A program made the position numbers and the translations under genes. The notes beneath the pieces were generated by a model, which saw only the letters and a list, made by a program, of their open reading frames with translations, did no database searches and had not been told where the DNA came from. Below, piece after piece: positions 23,951 through 32,004 of a DNA stretch of 37,425 bases (the stretch's first letter is position 1; each line of letters starts with the position of its first letter). This DNA comes from CBFDBF01 sp050287725 (lineage in GTDB: Bacteria > Pseudomonadota > Gammaproteobacteria > Chromatiales > Chromatiaceae): positions 1 to 37,425 of the forward strand of contig JBNKCL010000064.1 in the NCBI GenBank assembly GCA_050287725.1, read 5' to 3'.

Positions 23951-24853
23951 ATGGCTGACCTGCTCCCACCGGGCACTCTCCGGTCCGCCATCCGGGACCG
24001 GACCGAACAGGCGATCCGTTGCGGCGCCCTCCATACGATTCGGACAGAACAGCTCTTCGTGGAAGACGGCGGGGTCCGTTTTCTGGTGCGTACCGTCTCC
24101 AGCCTGGAACGCAAAGCGAATGAGAAGATCCGGAATGCCTCATCCCGGGAGACCTCCGGAAAGCCGTTTAATCCCTTCCTGCCACCGGAACCGGACCTTA
24201 TCGTCGGAGGGATCTCCGACACCCACATCGCCCTCCTCAATAAGTTTAATGTGCTGGACAACCATCTTTTGATCGTTACCCGCGAATTCGAACATCAGGA
24301 GAACCCACTGACCCTGGCCGATTTCGAGGCACTGGCGCGTTGTCTGGAGGAGTTTGACGGGCTGGGTTTCTACAACGGCGGAATCGTTGCCGGGGCCAGC
24401 CAACCGCATAAGCACCTGCAGCTGATTCCACTGCCTCTCATCGAGACTATCCGGGAGCTTCCGATCACTCCGCTGCTGGAGGCGATTCCCTGGGATCGGT
24501 CCATCATGACCCTCCCGGACCTTCCGTTTCCCCACGCCTTCACCCCACTGGCGTCGACCTCGACACCGGCGGACATCCTCCGGTGTTACCGGGAACTGCT
24601 GCAACAGACAGGGATCACAATCGCCGGAACTGAATCGAACGATTCACGAACGCCACCGTATAACCTGCTGATCACCCGCCGCTGGCTACTGCTGGTGCCT
24701 CGCACCACCGAGTTCTATCGTACTATCTCGGTAAACTCTCTCGGGTTTGCCGGCTCGCTGTTCGTACGCACCGAAGAGGAGATGGAACTGATTCGAAAAA
24801 CCGGACCGATGCGGATTCTTCAGCATGTGGCAGGCGGCCGCTCCGGTATGTGA
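23951..24853 (+). CDS. Ap4A phosphorylase / ATP adenylyltransferase-like HIT protein
   Basis: The 300-residue product belongs to the Apa1/2-type branch of the HIT superfamily: NKFNVLDNHLLIVTR, then the active-site block GASQPHKHLQLIPLP (HxHxQ in place of HxHxH), and a separate C-terminal domain with YNLLITRRWLLLVPR. Members phosphorolyse diadenosine tetraphosphate to ATP and ADP. The ATG at 23951 follows GAGCAGGGCGG; a TTG start at 23933 is less likely. It is 14 bases behind the endonuclease gene and may be translationally linked to it. The length is slightly under yeast Apa2 (about 325). Confidence 0.9.
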   Translation: MADLLPPGTLRSAIRDRTEQAIRCGALHTIRTEQLFVEDGGVRFLVRTVSSLERKANEKIRNASSRETSGKPFNPFLPPEPDLIVGGISDTHIALLNKFNVLDNHLLIVTREFEHQENPLTLADFEALARCLEEFDGLGFYNGGIVAGASQPHKHLQLIPLPLIETIRELPITPLLEAIPWDRSIMTLPDLPFPHAFTPLASTSTPADILRCYRELLQQTGITIAGTESNDSRTPPYNLLITRRWLLLVPRTTEFYRTISVNSLGFAGSLFVRTEEEMELIRKTGPMRILQHVAGGRSGM

Positions 24854-24908
24854 CACCACACGCCGCAGGAACTACGGCTTTCGGTCTTACTCTGCAATCA
24901 TGAACCCG

Positions 24909-26795
24909 CTACTCATCATCAAGTAACGGCTTATATACGACCTGACTACGCAGATTTCGGCTGATTGTTTGCAATGTTTTGGTTTGGGCGGCAATCAGTT
25001 CCGGAGAACATACCGGCCCGGGCGTCGAGTCTTCTATCTCCCGAGTCACCGTCAGGACATTGCCCGACAGCTTATAATGCGCCTCATAGTGCAAATACTT
25101 TCCGTCAATGACCTTGTCTTTCGGATAATCAAGGATTTTAAAATTCTGCGGGAAGCGATAAACAAACTTTTCCTGTGACTTCCCGTTGGAGCAGGCAACG
25201 GCGGTCTCCTCAATCTGATCAGGCACAGAAACCAGGTCGTAGATCGAGAAATATGACGGCGTCGGCGGATAGATATGAAACCCGCCGGCACTATCGGCCA
25301 ACAGAAACTCTTTTTGCTCAAACGATATGGAATAATCGAACTTGCTGAGCAACGGCTTCGGATCATCTTTTTCCATCGTGGCACTGCCAATTTGGCCGTT
25401 GCGGGTAAAAAGATCTTTCAACCATTGATTTTCGCTGTCCTGCGATACCGTGCGCCAACCGGCACGTGCCACGACGGCCGGCACACCCCGCAACCTGACA
25501 TCCACCTTCCCCCTCGCTGAACCATCCGGTAGCACCTCGATATCCGCCACCAGATCCTGAACGTTCGTTCCCGGCGCTGAAACAGGAGTTTTCATGCCCG
25601 CGACAAAATGCTCCACCAGCAATACCGGTTTTCCTTTATCCGAATCCGGCAGCATCCCGAAAGGCGTATCGGAACTGGTCGAATCCACAAACAACTTCCA
25701 CTTGGGCAAATAATTAATGACGTGATTGATGGAATTCACGGAAGGGATTTCAGGAAGCTCATAAATGTTTCCGGAATTAATCAGCGCCTGCTCGCTCTTT
25801 ATATCTACAGCCGCAAGCAACGCCTGTAATAACGTCGCATGATCTTTGCAATCCCCCATATGGTTGTCCAAAACGAAAGAAAGATCGTGCGGCACAACCG
25901 CGCCTACTCCGACACAATTTCCGGCATAAGTTATTTTTGTCGACACCCACTCATACAGTAAACGAGCCTTCTCCTTCTCGTCCGTTTCGCTCCCGACAAT
26001 ACTATCCGCCAGCTTCTTGATTCGGGGCGATACCACCACTTTGGGCAGGGTGCGTTTTCCATAAGCCGCGGCGATCTCCCGATAGCTGCCGAAGGTCGAA
26101 TAGGAAAATCCGGGGGTCGATTCCACATCCCAAACGGAATAATCCTTTCTGGTATCGCGCATCGGCTTGCTATTACTCCAAGTCCAGCGATAGTGCACCT
26201 TACCGTCGTCGCGGCTGACCTGTTCCTCCATATCGCGAACCTGGCGCAATCCACGAAAAGAAACCGGGACCGTAAGTTCAATCGTCACCTCATCGACCGC
26301 ATCGGATCTCGAAAACGATTGTTCCGCCGTAAAATATTTCGGAAACATCGGCTCATGGACTACCCGTTTATAGCTAAATACCAGGGTGTCGCCCACCTCG
26401 ACTTCGGGAAAAACCGTTGTAATGGAAACCCGATCCGAAAATACAGGGCTATCTTTATCTCTACCTTGATTGGTTCGTACTTGATAGTTATCTTTCGGGG
26501 CATCAATTCTTTCCCCGTTCGGTTTCAGATTGTAGGCCTCGAGAATTTCTACTTTCTCAACACCGGCGCTATAGGTTACGGTTGTTTTTTTCAGGTCCTC
26601 GATCGCCCTTTTATTAAGCACTTGCATGGCGGCGGTGTGACGCTCCTCGTAGGTGTAATCGTCGTTGGCCGCATAGACCGCCCGGTAATACAAAGTCCTG
26701 GAACCAAGATCCTCCAGCGGAACCCATTCGGCATGAACCTTTTCGACGGCGACCAGACAAAGAAACGATACAAGAATCAGGTAAACTCTCGACAC
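24909..26795 (-). CDS. Periplasmic DUF3857/transglutaminase-like protein
   Basis: The 628-residue product has a signal peptide (about 1-22, ending KVHA before EW), an N-terminal DUF3857 beta-domain, and a transglutaminase-like domain whose Cys-His-Asp triad is intact: C316 in GDCKDHATLL, H358 in INHVINYL, and D371 in FVDSTS. A C-terminal beta domain (DUF3858-like) follows. Proteins of this layout are peptidase- or amidase-like and their substrates are mostly unknown. The GTG at 26795 has CGGAGA eight bases upstream and places the signal peptide at the terminus; an in-frame ATG at 26870 would bury it. The gene looks less GC-rich than its neighbours, which may indicate transfer. Confidence 0.88.
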   Translation of the reverse strand: MSRVYLILVSFLCLVAVEKVHAEWVPLEDLGSRTLYYRAVYAANDDYTYEERHTAAMQVLNKRAIEDLKKTTVTYSAGVEKVEILEAYNLKPNGERIDAPKDNYQVRTNQGRDKDSPVFSDRVSITTVFPEVEVGDTLVFSYKRVVHEPMFPKYFTAEQSFSRSDAVDEVTIELTVPVSFRGLRQVRDMEEQVSRDDGKVHYRWTWSNSKPMRDTRKDYSVWDVESTPGFSYSTFGSYREIAAAYGKRTLPKVVVSPRIKKLADSIVGSETDEKEKARLLYEWVSTKITYAGNCVGVGAVVPHDLSFVLDNHMGDCKDHATLLQALLAAVDIKSEQALINSGNIYELPEIPSVNSINHVINYLPKWKLFVDSTSSDTPFGMLPDSDKGKPVLLVEHFVAGMKTPVSAPGTNVQDLVADIEVLPDGSARGKVDVRLRGVPAVVARAGWRTVSQDSENQWLKDLFTRNGQIGSATMEKDDPKPLLSKFDYSISFEQKEFLLADSAGGFHIYPPTPSYFSIYDLVSVPDQIEETAVACSNGKSQEKFVYRFPQNFKILDYPKDKVIDGKYLHYEAHYKLSGNVLTVTREIEDSTPGPVCSPELIAAQTKTLQTISRNLRSQVVYKPLLDDE

Positions 26796-26897
26796 GATAG
26801 TCTCCGAACAATTTCCATGTTTTATGATGATCCGCGGTTCCCGGATAAGCGGCGATCCCTCTGCGAACATCCGCTCTCAACCAGGCAATCAAACAGC

Positions 26898-27017
26898 AGG
26901 AACGCTGCGGATAGCGTTCCTCCGCTCAATCGAGACTAGCATAGGAGACATAAAAGACAAGTTCGGGGGCATTGCCGCTTCCGAACATTACTCCGGTTGA
27001 TAAATTTCAAACCGGAG
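26898..27017. other. Three consecutive hairpins in an intergenic region
   Basis: Between two minus-strand genes lie three stems: CTCCGGTT/AACCGGAG (26991-27017, perfect 8 bp, 11-base loop), GTTCGG/CCGAAC (26961-26986, with an inner GGC/GCC stem), and AGGAACGCT/AGCGTTCCT (26898-26921, perfect 9 bp, 6-base loop). None is followed by a strong T run on the minus strand. They could end the phosphatase transcript or form a structured leader for the transglutaminase gene. Confidence 0.55.
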
Positions 27018-27037
27018 GCACATCTATTCAAATCCAA

Positions 27038-28192
27038 CTACCCCTTTACCACCACCAGCGGCACCATCATCTCTTCATGACTCACACCACCGTGGACACC
27101 GATATGCTGATGCCGTTTCTCCCCCAGCACCCACTCCTTGATCTTCCAGTTCTCCTTCATCACCAGGGTGAAATGCCCCACCCGCTCACGCAGCTCCCGG
27201 AACGGCTCACCCCGCCCGAACCAGCCGCGCTCGATCAATTCGCTACTCGGGAACAGCTCTGCGCAATGATTGAGTTCGCTTCGCACATACATCTCAAAAC
27301 TCCGCACCCGTTCCGGATGCACGTAGCAGTATGCGAACCGCTGTTCACCGCATAACGGCAAGACCAAGGTATCTGCCAACACCGGATGGTCTTCCAGCAG
27401 AACGGTCCGCTCCGCAGGCGAATCGATGAAACCGTGATCGGCGGTAACAATCAACGTAACGCCGCTCCCGCGAAGACGCCGGACGAACCGGGCGAACGCG
27501 GCATCCAGTTGCTGAAAGAGTTTTGACGCCTCGCTGCCGGAAACGCCGTGCGCATGCGCCAAAGAGTCGAAATCGGGCCAGTACGCATAGATGAGGGCGC
27601 GTCCCCGTGAGGCCTTGACGGCGTCGCCGATCCCCGAAAACAACCCCTCCAATCCGCGATAGGGCCAGGAACGGGCGCCATTCTGGAATGATCGGTTGAA
27701 GATGGAGTCTGCTATCCAGTCCGGCGTCACTACGTGCGCTTCGGACTGGAGACGCCCGAACAACGGGGTACCCCCGCACAACGTGGCGGGGGTAAATCCG
27801 ACATCACATAGCGGCTCCCCGCCAAAGCGAGAATGAAACGGCAACACCGCCAATACGCTGCCGATTTCGCGGAACCAATTGAACCATCCGGTAAAACCAT
27901 GTTGCTGCGGCGCCACCCCGGTCAACAGGGTCGTAACGGCACTCGCGGTGGTGGCAGGACAGACCGAGGTCAGAGAGCCTTGCAGATACTCCCGCAACGC
28001 CCCGCCTTTGCGGCTCAGATAGTCGTAACCCAGACCGTCGATTACCAGCAGCACCACCTTCTCGCTCGCCGCGAGGTCGCCTGCAAGCGGCTCCCGGAGC
28101 ACTGGATATCCTTGCGAATTACCGCCCAACCCCGCCTCAATCGAGGCCATGAGGTTGACGATGCAGCCACCGTCATAGTCAGGGAGAATCAT
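27038..28192 (-). CDS. Alkaline-phosphatase-superfamily phosphodiesterase/pyrophosphatase
   Basis: A 384-residue protein of the type I phosphodiesterase/nucleotide pyrophosphatase group (PF01663-like). It shows the metal Asp in LLVIDGLGYDYL, the nucleophile Thr in CPATTASAVTTLLTG, YWPDFDSLAHAHG (Asp/His ligands), TADHGF (Asp-His), and a C-terminal GVHGGVSHEEMMVPL. It has no signal peptide, so a cytoplasmic role is likely. The start is uncertain: I chose the ATG at 28192 over a GTG at 28201, and neither has a strong ribosome site. It lies downstream of the FKBP gene in the same direction. Confidence 0.88.
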   Translation of the reverse strand: MILPDYDGGCIVNLMASIEAGLGGNSQGYPVLREPLAGDLAASEKVVLLVIDGLGYDYLSRKGGALREYLQGSLTSVCPATTASAVTTLLTGVAPQQHGFTGWFNWFREIGSVLAVLPFHSRFGGEPLCDVGFTPATLCGGTPLFGRLQSEAHVVTPDWIADSIFNRSFQNGARSWPYRGLEGLFSGIGDAVKASRGRALIYAYWPDFDSLAHAHGVSGSEASKLFQQLDAAFARFVRRLRGSGVTLIVTADHGFIDSPAERTVLLEDHPVLADTLVLPLCGEQRFAYCYVHPERVRSFEMYVRSELNHCAELFPSSELIERGWFGRGEPFRELRERVGHFTLVMKENWKIKEWVLGEKRHQHIGVHGGVSHEEMMVPLVVVKG

Positions 28193-28279
28193 ACGTCGCA
28201 CCGCCGAACCGGAATAAAGAAAACCGGTACATACAAACTACCCCGGCGATCCACCCAAGTCGGGCGACTCACCGATTGT

Positions 28280-28711
28280 TCAGGAGACGATCTCCATCAG
28301 TTCCAGCTGGAAATTCAGATCCTTGCCCGCAAGCGGATGGTTACCGTCAAGAATCGCGGTCTCCTCGGTCAACTCAGAAACCATCAACAGAAACGGCCCG
28401 TTCGGACCCTGTGCCTGAAGTTGCAGCCCCACCTCCAGTTCGATCTCCTCCGGGATCTGAGTACGCGGCACCTCTTGTACCAACTCAGAATGGTGTAAAC
28501 CATAGGCCTCCGCTGCCGGGATATGGATGTTCTTTTTGTCGCCTACCGCCATCCCTTCCACCCCTTTTTCGAACCCACTGATCACCTGGCCTTCCCCCAG
28601 AACGAATTCCAGCGGCTCCCGACCCTCAGAGGAATCAAATTGGGTTCCGTCATCAAGGGTGCCGGTGTAGTGGACCTTTACGGTGTTACCGATTATTGCC
28701 TGCGTCATCAT
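28280..28711 (-). CDS. FKBP-type peptidyl-prolyl isomerase (SlyD/SlpA-like)
   Basis: The 143-residue product has the split FKBP fold of SlyD/SlpA proteins: VKVHYTGTLDDGTQFDSS, PLEFVLGEGQVISGFEKGV, then an inserted chaperone (IF) domain, then NHPLAGKDLNFQLELMEI. It lacks the long His-rich metal-binding tail of SlyD. It acts as a cytoplasmic folding helper and proline isomerase. Two ATG codons are adjacent (28711 and 28708); AAGGAG sits four and seven bases away respectively, so the second may be used. A terminator-like hairpin lies 21 bases ahead of the first ATG, inside the probable leader. Confidence 0.94.
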   Translation of the reverse strand: MMTQAIIGNTVKVHYTGTLDDGTQFDSSEGREPLEFVLGEGQVISGFEKGVEGMAVGDKKNIHIPAAEAYGLHHSELVQEVPRTQIPEEIELEVGLQLQAQGPNGPFLLMVSELTEETAILDGNHPLAGKDLNFQLELMEIVS

Positions 28712-28732
28712 GATCTCCTTTGGTAAACAAAC

Positions 28733-28760
28733 AAAAACCCCTGAGTGGTTCAGAGGTTTT
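28733..28760 (-). terminator. Terminator-like hairpin in the leader of the FKBP gene
   Basis: On the minus strand AAAACCTCTGA, the loop ACCAC, and TCAGGGGTTTT form an 11-base-pair stem with one mismatch, followed by T-rich TTTTTGTTTGTTT. It ends only about 20 bases before the FKBP start codon, leaving no room for a promoter after it. It could be an attenuator, the end of a small RNA from the 28760-28970 region, or a stabilising 5' hairpin. The plus strand has a shorter T run. Confidence 0.65.
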
Positions 28761-28969
28761 ATGTAGAAAAGGGATTGTCTCAGATTCTTGAAAAGAGTTC
28801 AGCCGCCACCCCGGAAGATCATAGGAATAACATTCCTAGATACGCCAAATCGATGCTTTTTTCCATGCATCACAACGCAACCATCGGTTAGCGTCTAAAA
28901 TGGAACAGATATCGTGACCCATTAGAGAACATTGACACCAGCCCTACTAAAGGACCCAGGGTAGCGAGG

Positions 28970-28989
28970 CCTGTTTCAAGGAAAACAGG
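28970..28989 (+). promoter_or_regulatory. Hairpin overlapping the cfa ribosome-binding site
   Basis: CCTGTTT (28970-28976) and AAACAGG (28983-28989) form a perfect 7-base-pair stem with loop CAAGGA. The likely Shine-Dalgarno AGGG (28987-28990), seven bases before the cfa ATG, lies largely in the 3' arm, and a second AGGA is in the loop. Such masking can make translation dependent on temperature or an antisense RNA; this is inference. Confidence 0.5.
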
Positions 28990-28997
28990 GCATCACG

Positions 28998-30191
28998 ATG
29001 AGATATCAGACACATCCCGACACATTGTATAAAACGGCGCAGGCACAGGACCGGGCACGCGTATCGGCTCCGGCGGTGTTGGAACGGATTCTGGAGCCGG
29101 CCGGCGTGCGCTTCGACGGCGACCGGCCGTGGGATATCCAGGTACGCGATCCCGACACCTACCGACGTATCCTGGTCGCCGGATCGCTCGGTTTCGGAGA
29201 GGCCTATATGGACGGCCTGTGGGATACCGAGCAACTGGATGAGCTGTTCACCCGCCTGCTGCTGGCCGATCTGGATCGTAAAATCCGGGGCGTGCTGCGT
29301 CTTCGCCTATTGCTGACCAGCCTTGGAAATTATCTCCGTCACTGCCTGCTCAACCTGCAGTCCTGCCGACGGGCCTTCCAGGTGGGGGAACGTCACTACG
29401 ATATCGGCAACGACGTCTTTCAGGCGATGCTGGACTCCCGTCTCTGCTACAGCTGCGGCTACTGGCATGAGACGGAGGATCTGGAAACCGCCCAATACCA
29501 GAAGCTTGATCTGGTCTGCCGCAAACTGCGGCTCAGTCCCGGCGAGCGGCTGCTGGACATCGGCTGCGGCTGGGGCAGTCTGGCGCGCTTTGCGGCTGAG
29601 CATTATGGAGTCGAGGTCACCGGAATCACCATTTCCAGGGAGCAGATGAAATTGGCGCAGGAGCGCTGCCGGGGCCTCCCGGTTGAGATCCGGCTGCTGG
29701 ATTACCGCAAGCTGGAGGGCCGCTTCGACAAAGTGGTTTCTATCGGCATGTTCGAACACGTCGGAGAGAAAAACTATCGCACCTACTTCCAAACGGTGAA
29801 CCGGGTGATGGCGCCGGACGGATTATTCCTGCTGCACACCATCGGGAACTACCGCACCCATGCCACCACCGACCCCTGGATTCATAAATACATCTTCCCC
29901 AACGGTCAGATTCCATCCGCCCAACGCATTGCCCAGGCAATCGAGCCAAACCTTATATTCCGGGACTGGCATGACTTCGGCCCCGATTACGATCGTACCC
30001 TGATGGCATGGTGGGACCGGTTCGAGCGCGCCTGGCCGGGTCTACAGGGAGGCTATGACGAACGCTTCTACCGGATGTGGAAGTACTACTTGCACTGCTG
30101 TGCGGGATATTTTCGATCCGGCCATGGACAACTGTGGCAGATCGTATTGTCCCGGCGCGGCACCAATCGTGACTATCGCTCCCAACGCTAG
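28998..30191 (+). CDS. cfa: Cyclopropane-fatty-acyl-phospholipid synthase
   Basis: The 397-residue protein matches E. coli Cfa (382). It has an N-terminal lipid-binding domain, HYDIGNDVFQAMLD, CYSCGYW, the SAM-binding LLDIGCGWG (near residue 189), the active-site region SIGMFEHVGEKNY, and the C-terminal WDRFERAW and FYRMWKYYL blocks. It adds a methylene from S-adenosylmethionine across double bonds of membrane lipids, usually at stationary phase or under acid stress. The ATG at 28998 has AGGG seven bases upstream within a small hairpin. A TCTAAAAT element near 28892-28899 resembles a sigmaS -10 box, but I cannot place a start site. Confidence 0.96.
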   Translation: MRYQTHPDTLYKTAQAQDRARVSAPAVLERILEPAGVRFDGDRPWDIQVRDPDTYRRILVAGSLGFGEAYMDGLWDTEQLDELFTRLLLADLDRKIRGVLRLRLLLTSLGNYLRHCLLNLQSCRRAFQVGERHYDIGNDVFQAMLDSRLCYSCGYWHETEDLETAQYQKLDLVCRKLRLSPGERLLDIGCGWGSLARFAAEHYGVEVTGITISREQMKLAQERCRGLPVEIRLLDYRKLEGRFDKVVSIGMFEHVGEKNYRTYFQTVNRVMAPDGLFLLHTIGNYRTHATTDPWIHKYIFPNGQIPSAQRIAQAIEPNLIFRDWHDFGPDYDRTLMAWWDRFERAWPGLQGGYDERFYRMWKYYLHCCAGYFRSGHGQLWQIVLSRRGTNRDYRSQR

Positions 30192-30202
30192 CCGCATTCC
30201 GG

Positions 30203-30361
30203 TTATAGCTTTTCCGGCTTGCAGAGCACCTTTTTTTTCTTGCTGACACGCAAACACTTCCGACATATATATTGCGGATTCCGCACCAGCTTGCGGAGCT
30301 TTGGATTCAACCCATCCAGCCCGGCGCCCCGCAGCTTGCACAATTTCGAGATTTCAGACAT
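30203..30361 (-). CDS. Small basic Cys-rich (CxxC) protein
   Basis: The 52-residue product from the ATG at 30361 is very basic, with NPQYICRKCLRVSKKKK and VLCKPEKL: a CxxC pair (C33, C36) and a third cysteine (C47) plus an early C8, compatible with a small zinc-binding fold. I recall similar small proteins with RKCxR and LLCKPE in other gammaproteobacteria, without a known function. A GGAG four bases before the AGCA spacer supports the start; longer in-frame starts add unrelated sequence. Its stop is 11 bases from the convergent cfa stop, and the poly-Lys codons give the T run seen on the plus strand. Confidence 0.75.
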   Translation of the reverse strand: MSEISKLCKLRGAGLDGLNPKLRKLVRNPQYICRKCLRVSKKKKVLCKPEKL

Positions 30362-30459
30362 TGCTCTCCGGCGTACGTCCGTTTCGGCCTGACCGGCCTC
30401 CCGTATAAACACGGCATGCGCTTTCGCACAACCGAAGTATAGCCTTCCGGATCGGCGAT

Positions 30460-31794
30460 TCAGGCGGGCTTGGATTCCGCCTCGGACCCTGTCTGTGACT
30501 TCTCGGAACGGAGAAAGGCGAGAGACAGCGCATGGTAGATCGGCTGCGGACAAATCACATGTGACACACCGTAGGCGATAAAGGAAGTAAGGATGAGGGG
30601 AAACAGCATCTCCTGATTATTGGTCATCTCCATCACAATGATAAAGGCGGTCAGCGGCGACTGAACCACACCGGAAAAGTAGCCGACCATCCCGAGCAGG
30701 ACCATCACCGACATCGGCGCGATCGGCAACCAATGACCCAGGTTGGCGCCCACGCCGGCGCCGGTGGCCAGCGACGGCGCGAAGATCCCCCCGGGGATGC
30801 CGCTGAGATAGGAGGCAAGGGTGGAGCAGAACTTCATCACCGGGTAGATGGGATTCCACTCCGTTTGCCCCATGATGATCGCCTTGGCGGCACCGTACCC
30901 GGTACCGGAAGAACTGTAACCGGAAATATACCCGACCACGGCGACCACCAAGCCACAGGCAAACGCAACCCGATAGGGATGCCGCTTCACGATCGGGGTG
31001 AGACGGCGGGCGCCGTTTACCAGCACACTGGAAAAGACTCCGCCGAGCAGACCGCCGATGACGCCGCATACCGGAACCGCAACCCAGGCGGCGGTATCGG
31101 GCATGACGGCGTCGGAAGTGCCGAAGTAGTGATAAGGCCCGAGAGTGGCAAGAGCGGTTATGCCGGCCACTACCACACCGATCGTGACGATACCGCTGGT
31201 TCGTTGCTCGAAACTCTTGCTCATCTCCTCGATGGCGAACACGATTCCGGCGAGCGGGGTATTGAAGGCCGCGGCGATACCGGCGGCACCGCCCGCCAGG
31301 ATCAGGCCGCGTTCCAGATAGTGGGCCGGAAAACGGGCAAAACGCCCCAGCGAGTACATGATCGAAGCGCCGATATGCACGGAAGGTCCCTCACGACCGA
31401 TGGAGGCGCCCACCGCCAGCCCGGTCAGGGTCAAGAGGATCTTTCCTACAGCGATGCGCAATGAAAGCACCGCGCTCTTGCGGCTCGATTCGAGGGCGGC
31501 GATCGCCTGTGGAATTCCACTCCCCTGGGAACCCGGAAACAGATTGACGGTTGCCCAGGCCAGGCCGGTCAGCACCAGCGGGGTCACGATCAACGGAACC
31601 CAATCACCGAACGTCACCAACCACCTGAATACCGCACCGGCACGCTCGGCCAACAAGGCAAACAGGGCACACACACCACCCACCATTCCCGCGCCGACCC
31701 AGAATACCAAACGCACCTTCCAGGCGCGGGGTGAAAAAAACTTGCGGTGGTTACGCCGAAAGTGGCGGCGTAGCGCATAACGTGCAGCTGACAT
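30460..31794 (-). CDS. ClC-family chloride/proton antiporter
   Basis: The 444-residue membrane protein has the three ClC selectivity motifs: GSGIP (S92), GREGPSVHIG with the gating glutamate E135, and GIFAPSLATGA. The internal proton glutamate equivalent to E203 of the E. coli protein is present in AIEEMSKSF, and the Tyr gate in QPIYHAL. These residues predict a Cl-/H+ exchanger rather than a passive channel. It lacks a cytoplasmic CBS pair. The ATG at 31794 has GAGAG upstream. It is transcribed in the same direction as the SulP gene, about 210 bases behind it. Confidence 0.95.
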   Translation of the reverse strand: MSAARYALRRHFRRNHRKFFSPRAWKVRLVFWVGAGMVGGVCALFALLAERAGAVFRWLVTFGDWVPLIVTPLVLTGLAWATVNLFPGSQGSGIPQAIAALESSRKSAVLSLRIAVGKILLTLTGLAVGASIGREGPSVHIGASIMYSLGRFARFPAHYLERGLILAGGAAGIAAAFNTPLAGIVFAIEEMSKSFEQRTSGIVTIGVVVAGITALATLGPYHYFGTSDAVMPDTAAWVAVPVCGVIGGLLGGVFSSVLVNGARRLTPIVKRHPYRVAFACGLVVAVVGYISGYSSSGTGYGAAKAIIMGQTEWNPIYPVMKFCSTLASYLSGIPGGIFAPSLATGAGVGANLGHWLPIAPMSVMVLLGMVGYFSGVVQSPLTAFIIVMEMTNNQEMLFPLILTSFIAYGVSHVICPQPIYHALSLAFLRSEKSQTGSEAESKPA

Positions 31795-31970
31795 GTTTGA
31801 CTCTCACAGGCGATTATTCTTTGCCGCACCTCTCCGCGACCGGCCACTGGCGCGGCCATCCGGCAGAGACGGCGATTCAAAATTCACAATGTTAGCGGTC
31901 AACGCTCACCTCAGGCGCACCCACACGCCGCTCCGTGAAGGTGTGATGACGGGAAACGTAAACCCGAACC

Positions 31971-31993
31971 CGCCGCCACCGGATGTGGCGGCG
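31971..31993 (-). terminator. GC-rich hairpin downstream of the SulP gene
   Basis: CGCCGCCAC (31971-31979), loop CGGAT, and GTGGCGGCG (31985-31993) form a perfect 9-base-pair stem starting 11 bases after the SulP stop on the minus strand. Only a short TTT follows downstream, so termination efficiency is uncertain. Confidence 0.6.
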
Positions 31994-32004
31994 CGAGGCT
32001 GGCA

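Noticed and set aside
28912..28966. TTGACA at 28932-28937 as a -35 box for cfa
   Set aside because: No acceptable -10 box occurs 15-19 bases downstream.
30225..30250. T run TTTTTTTT as a terminator for cfa
   Set aside because: It is explained by the consecutive Lys codons of the small minus-strand CxxC gene, and no stable stem directly precedes it.
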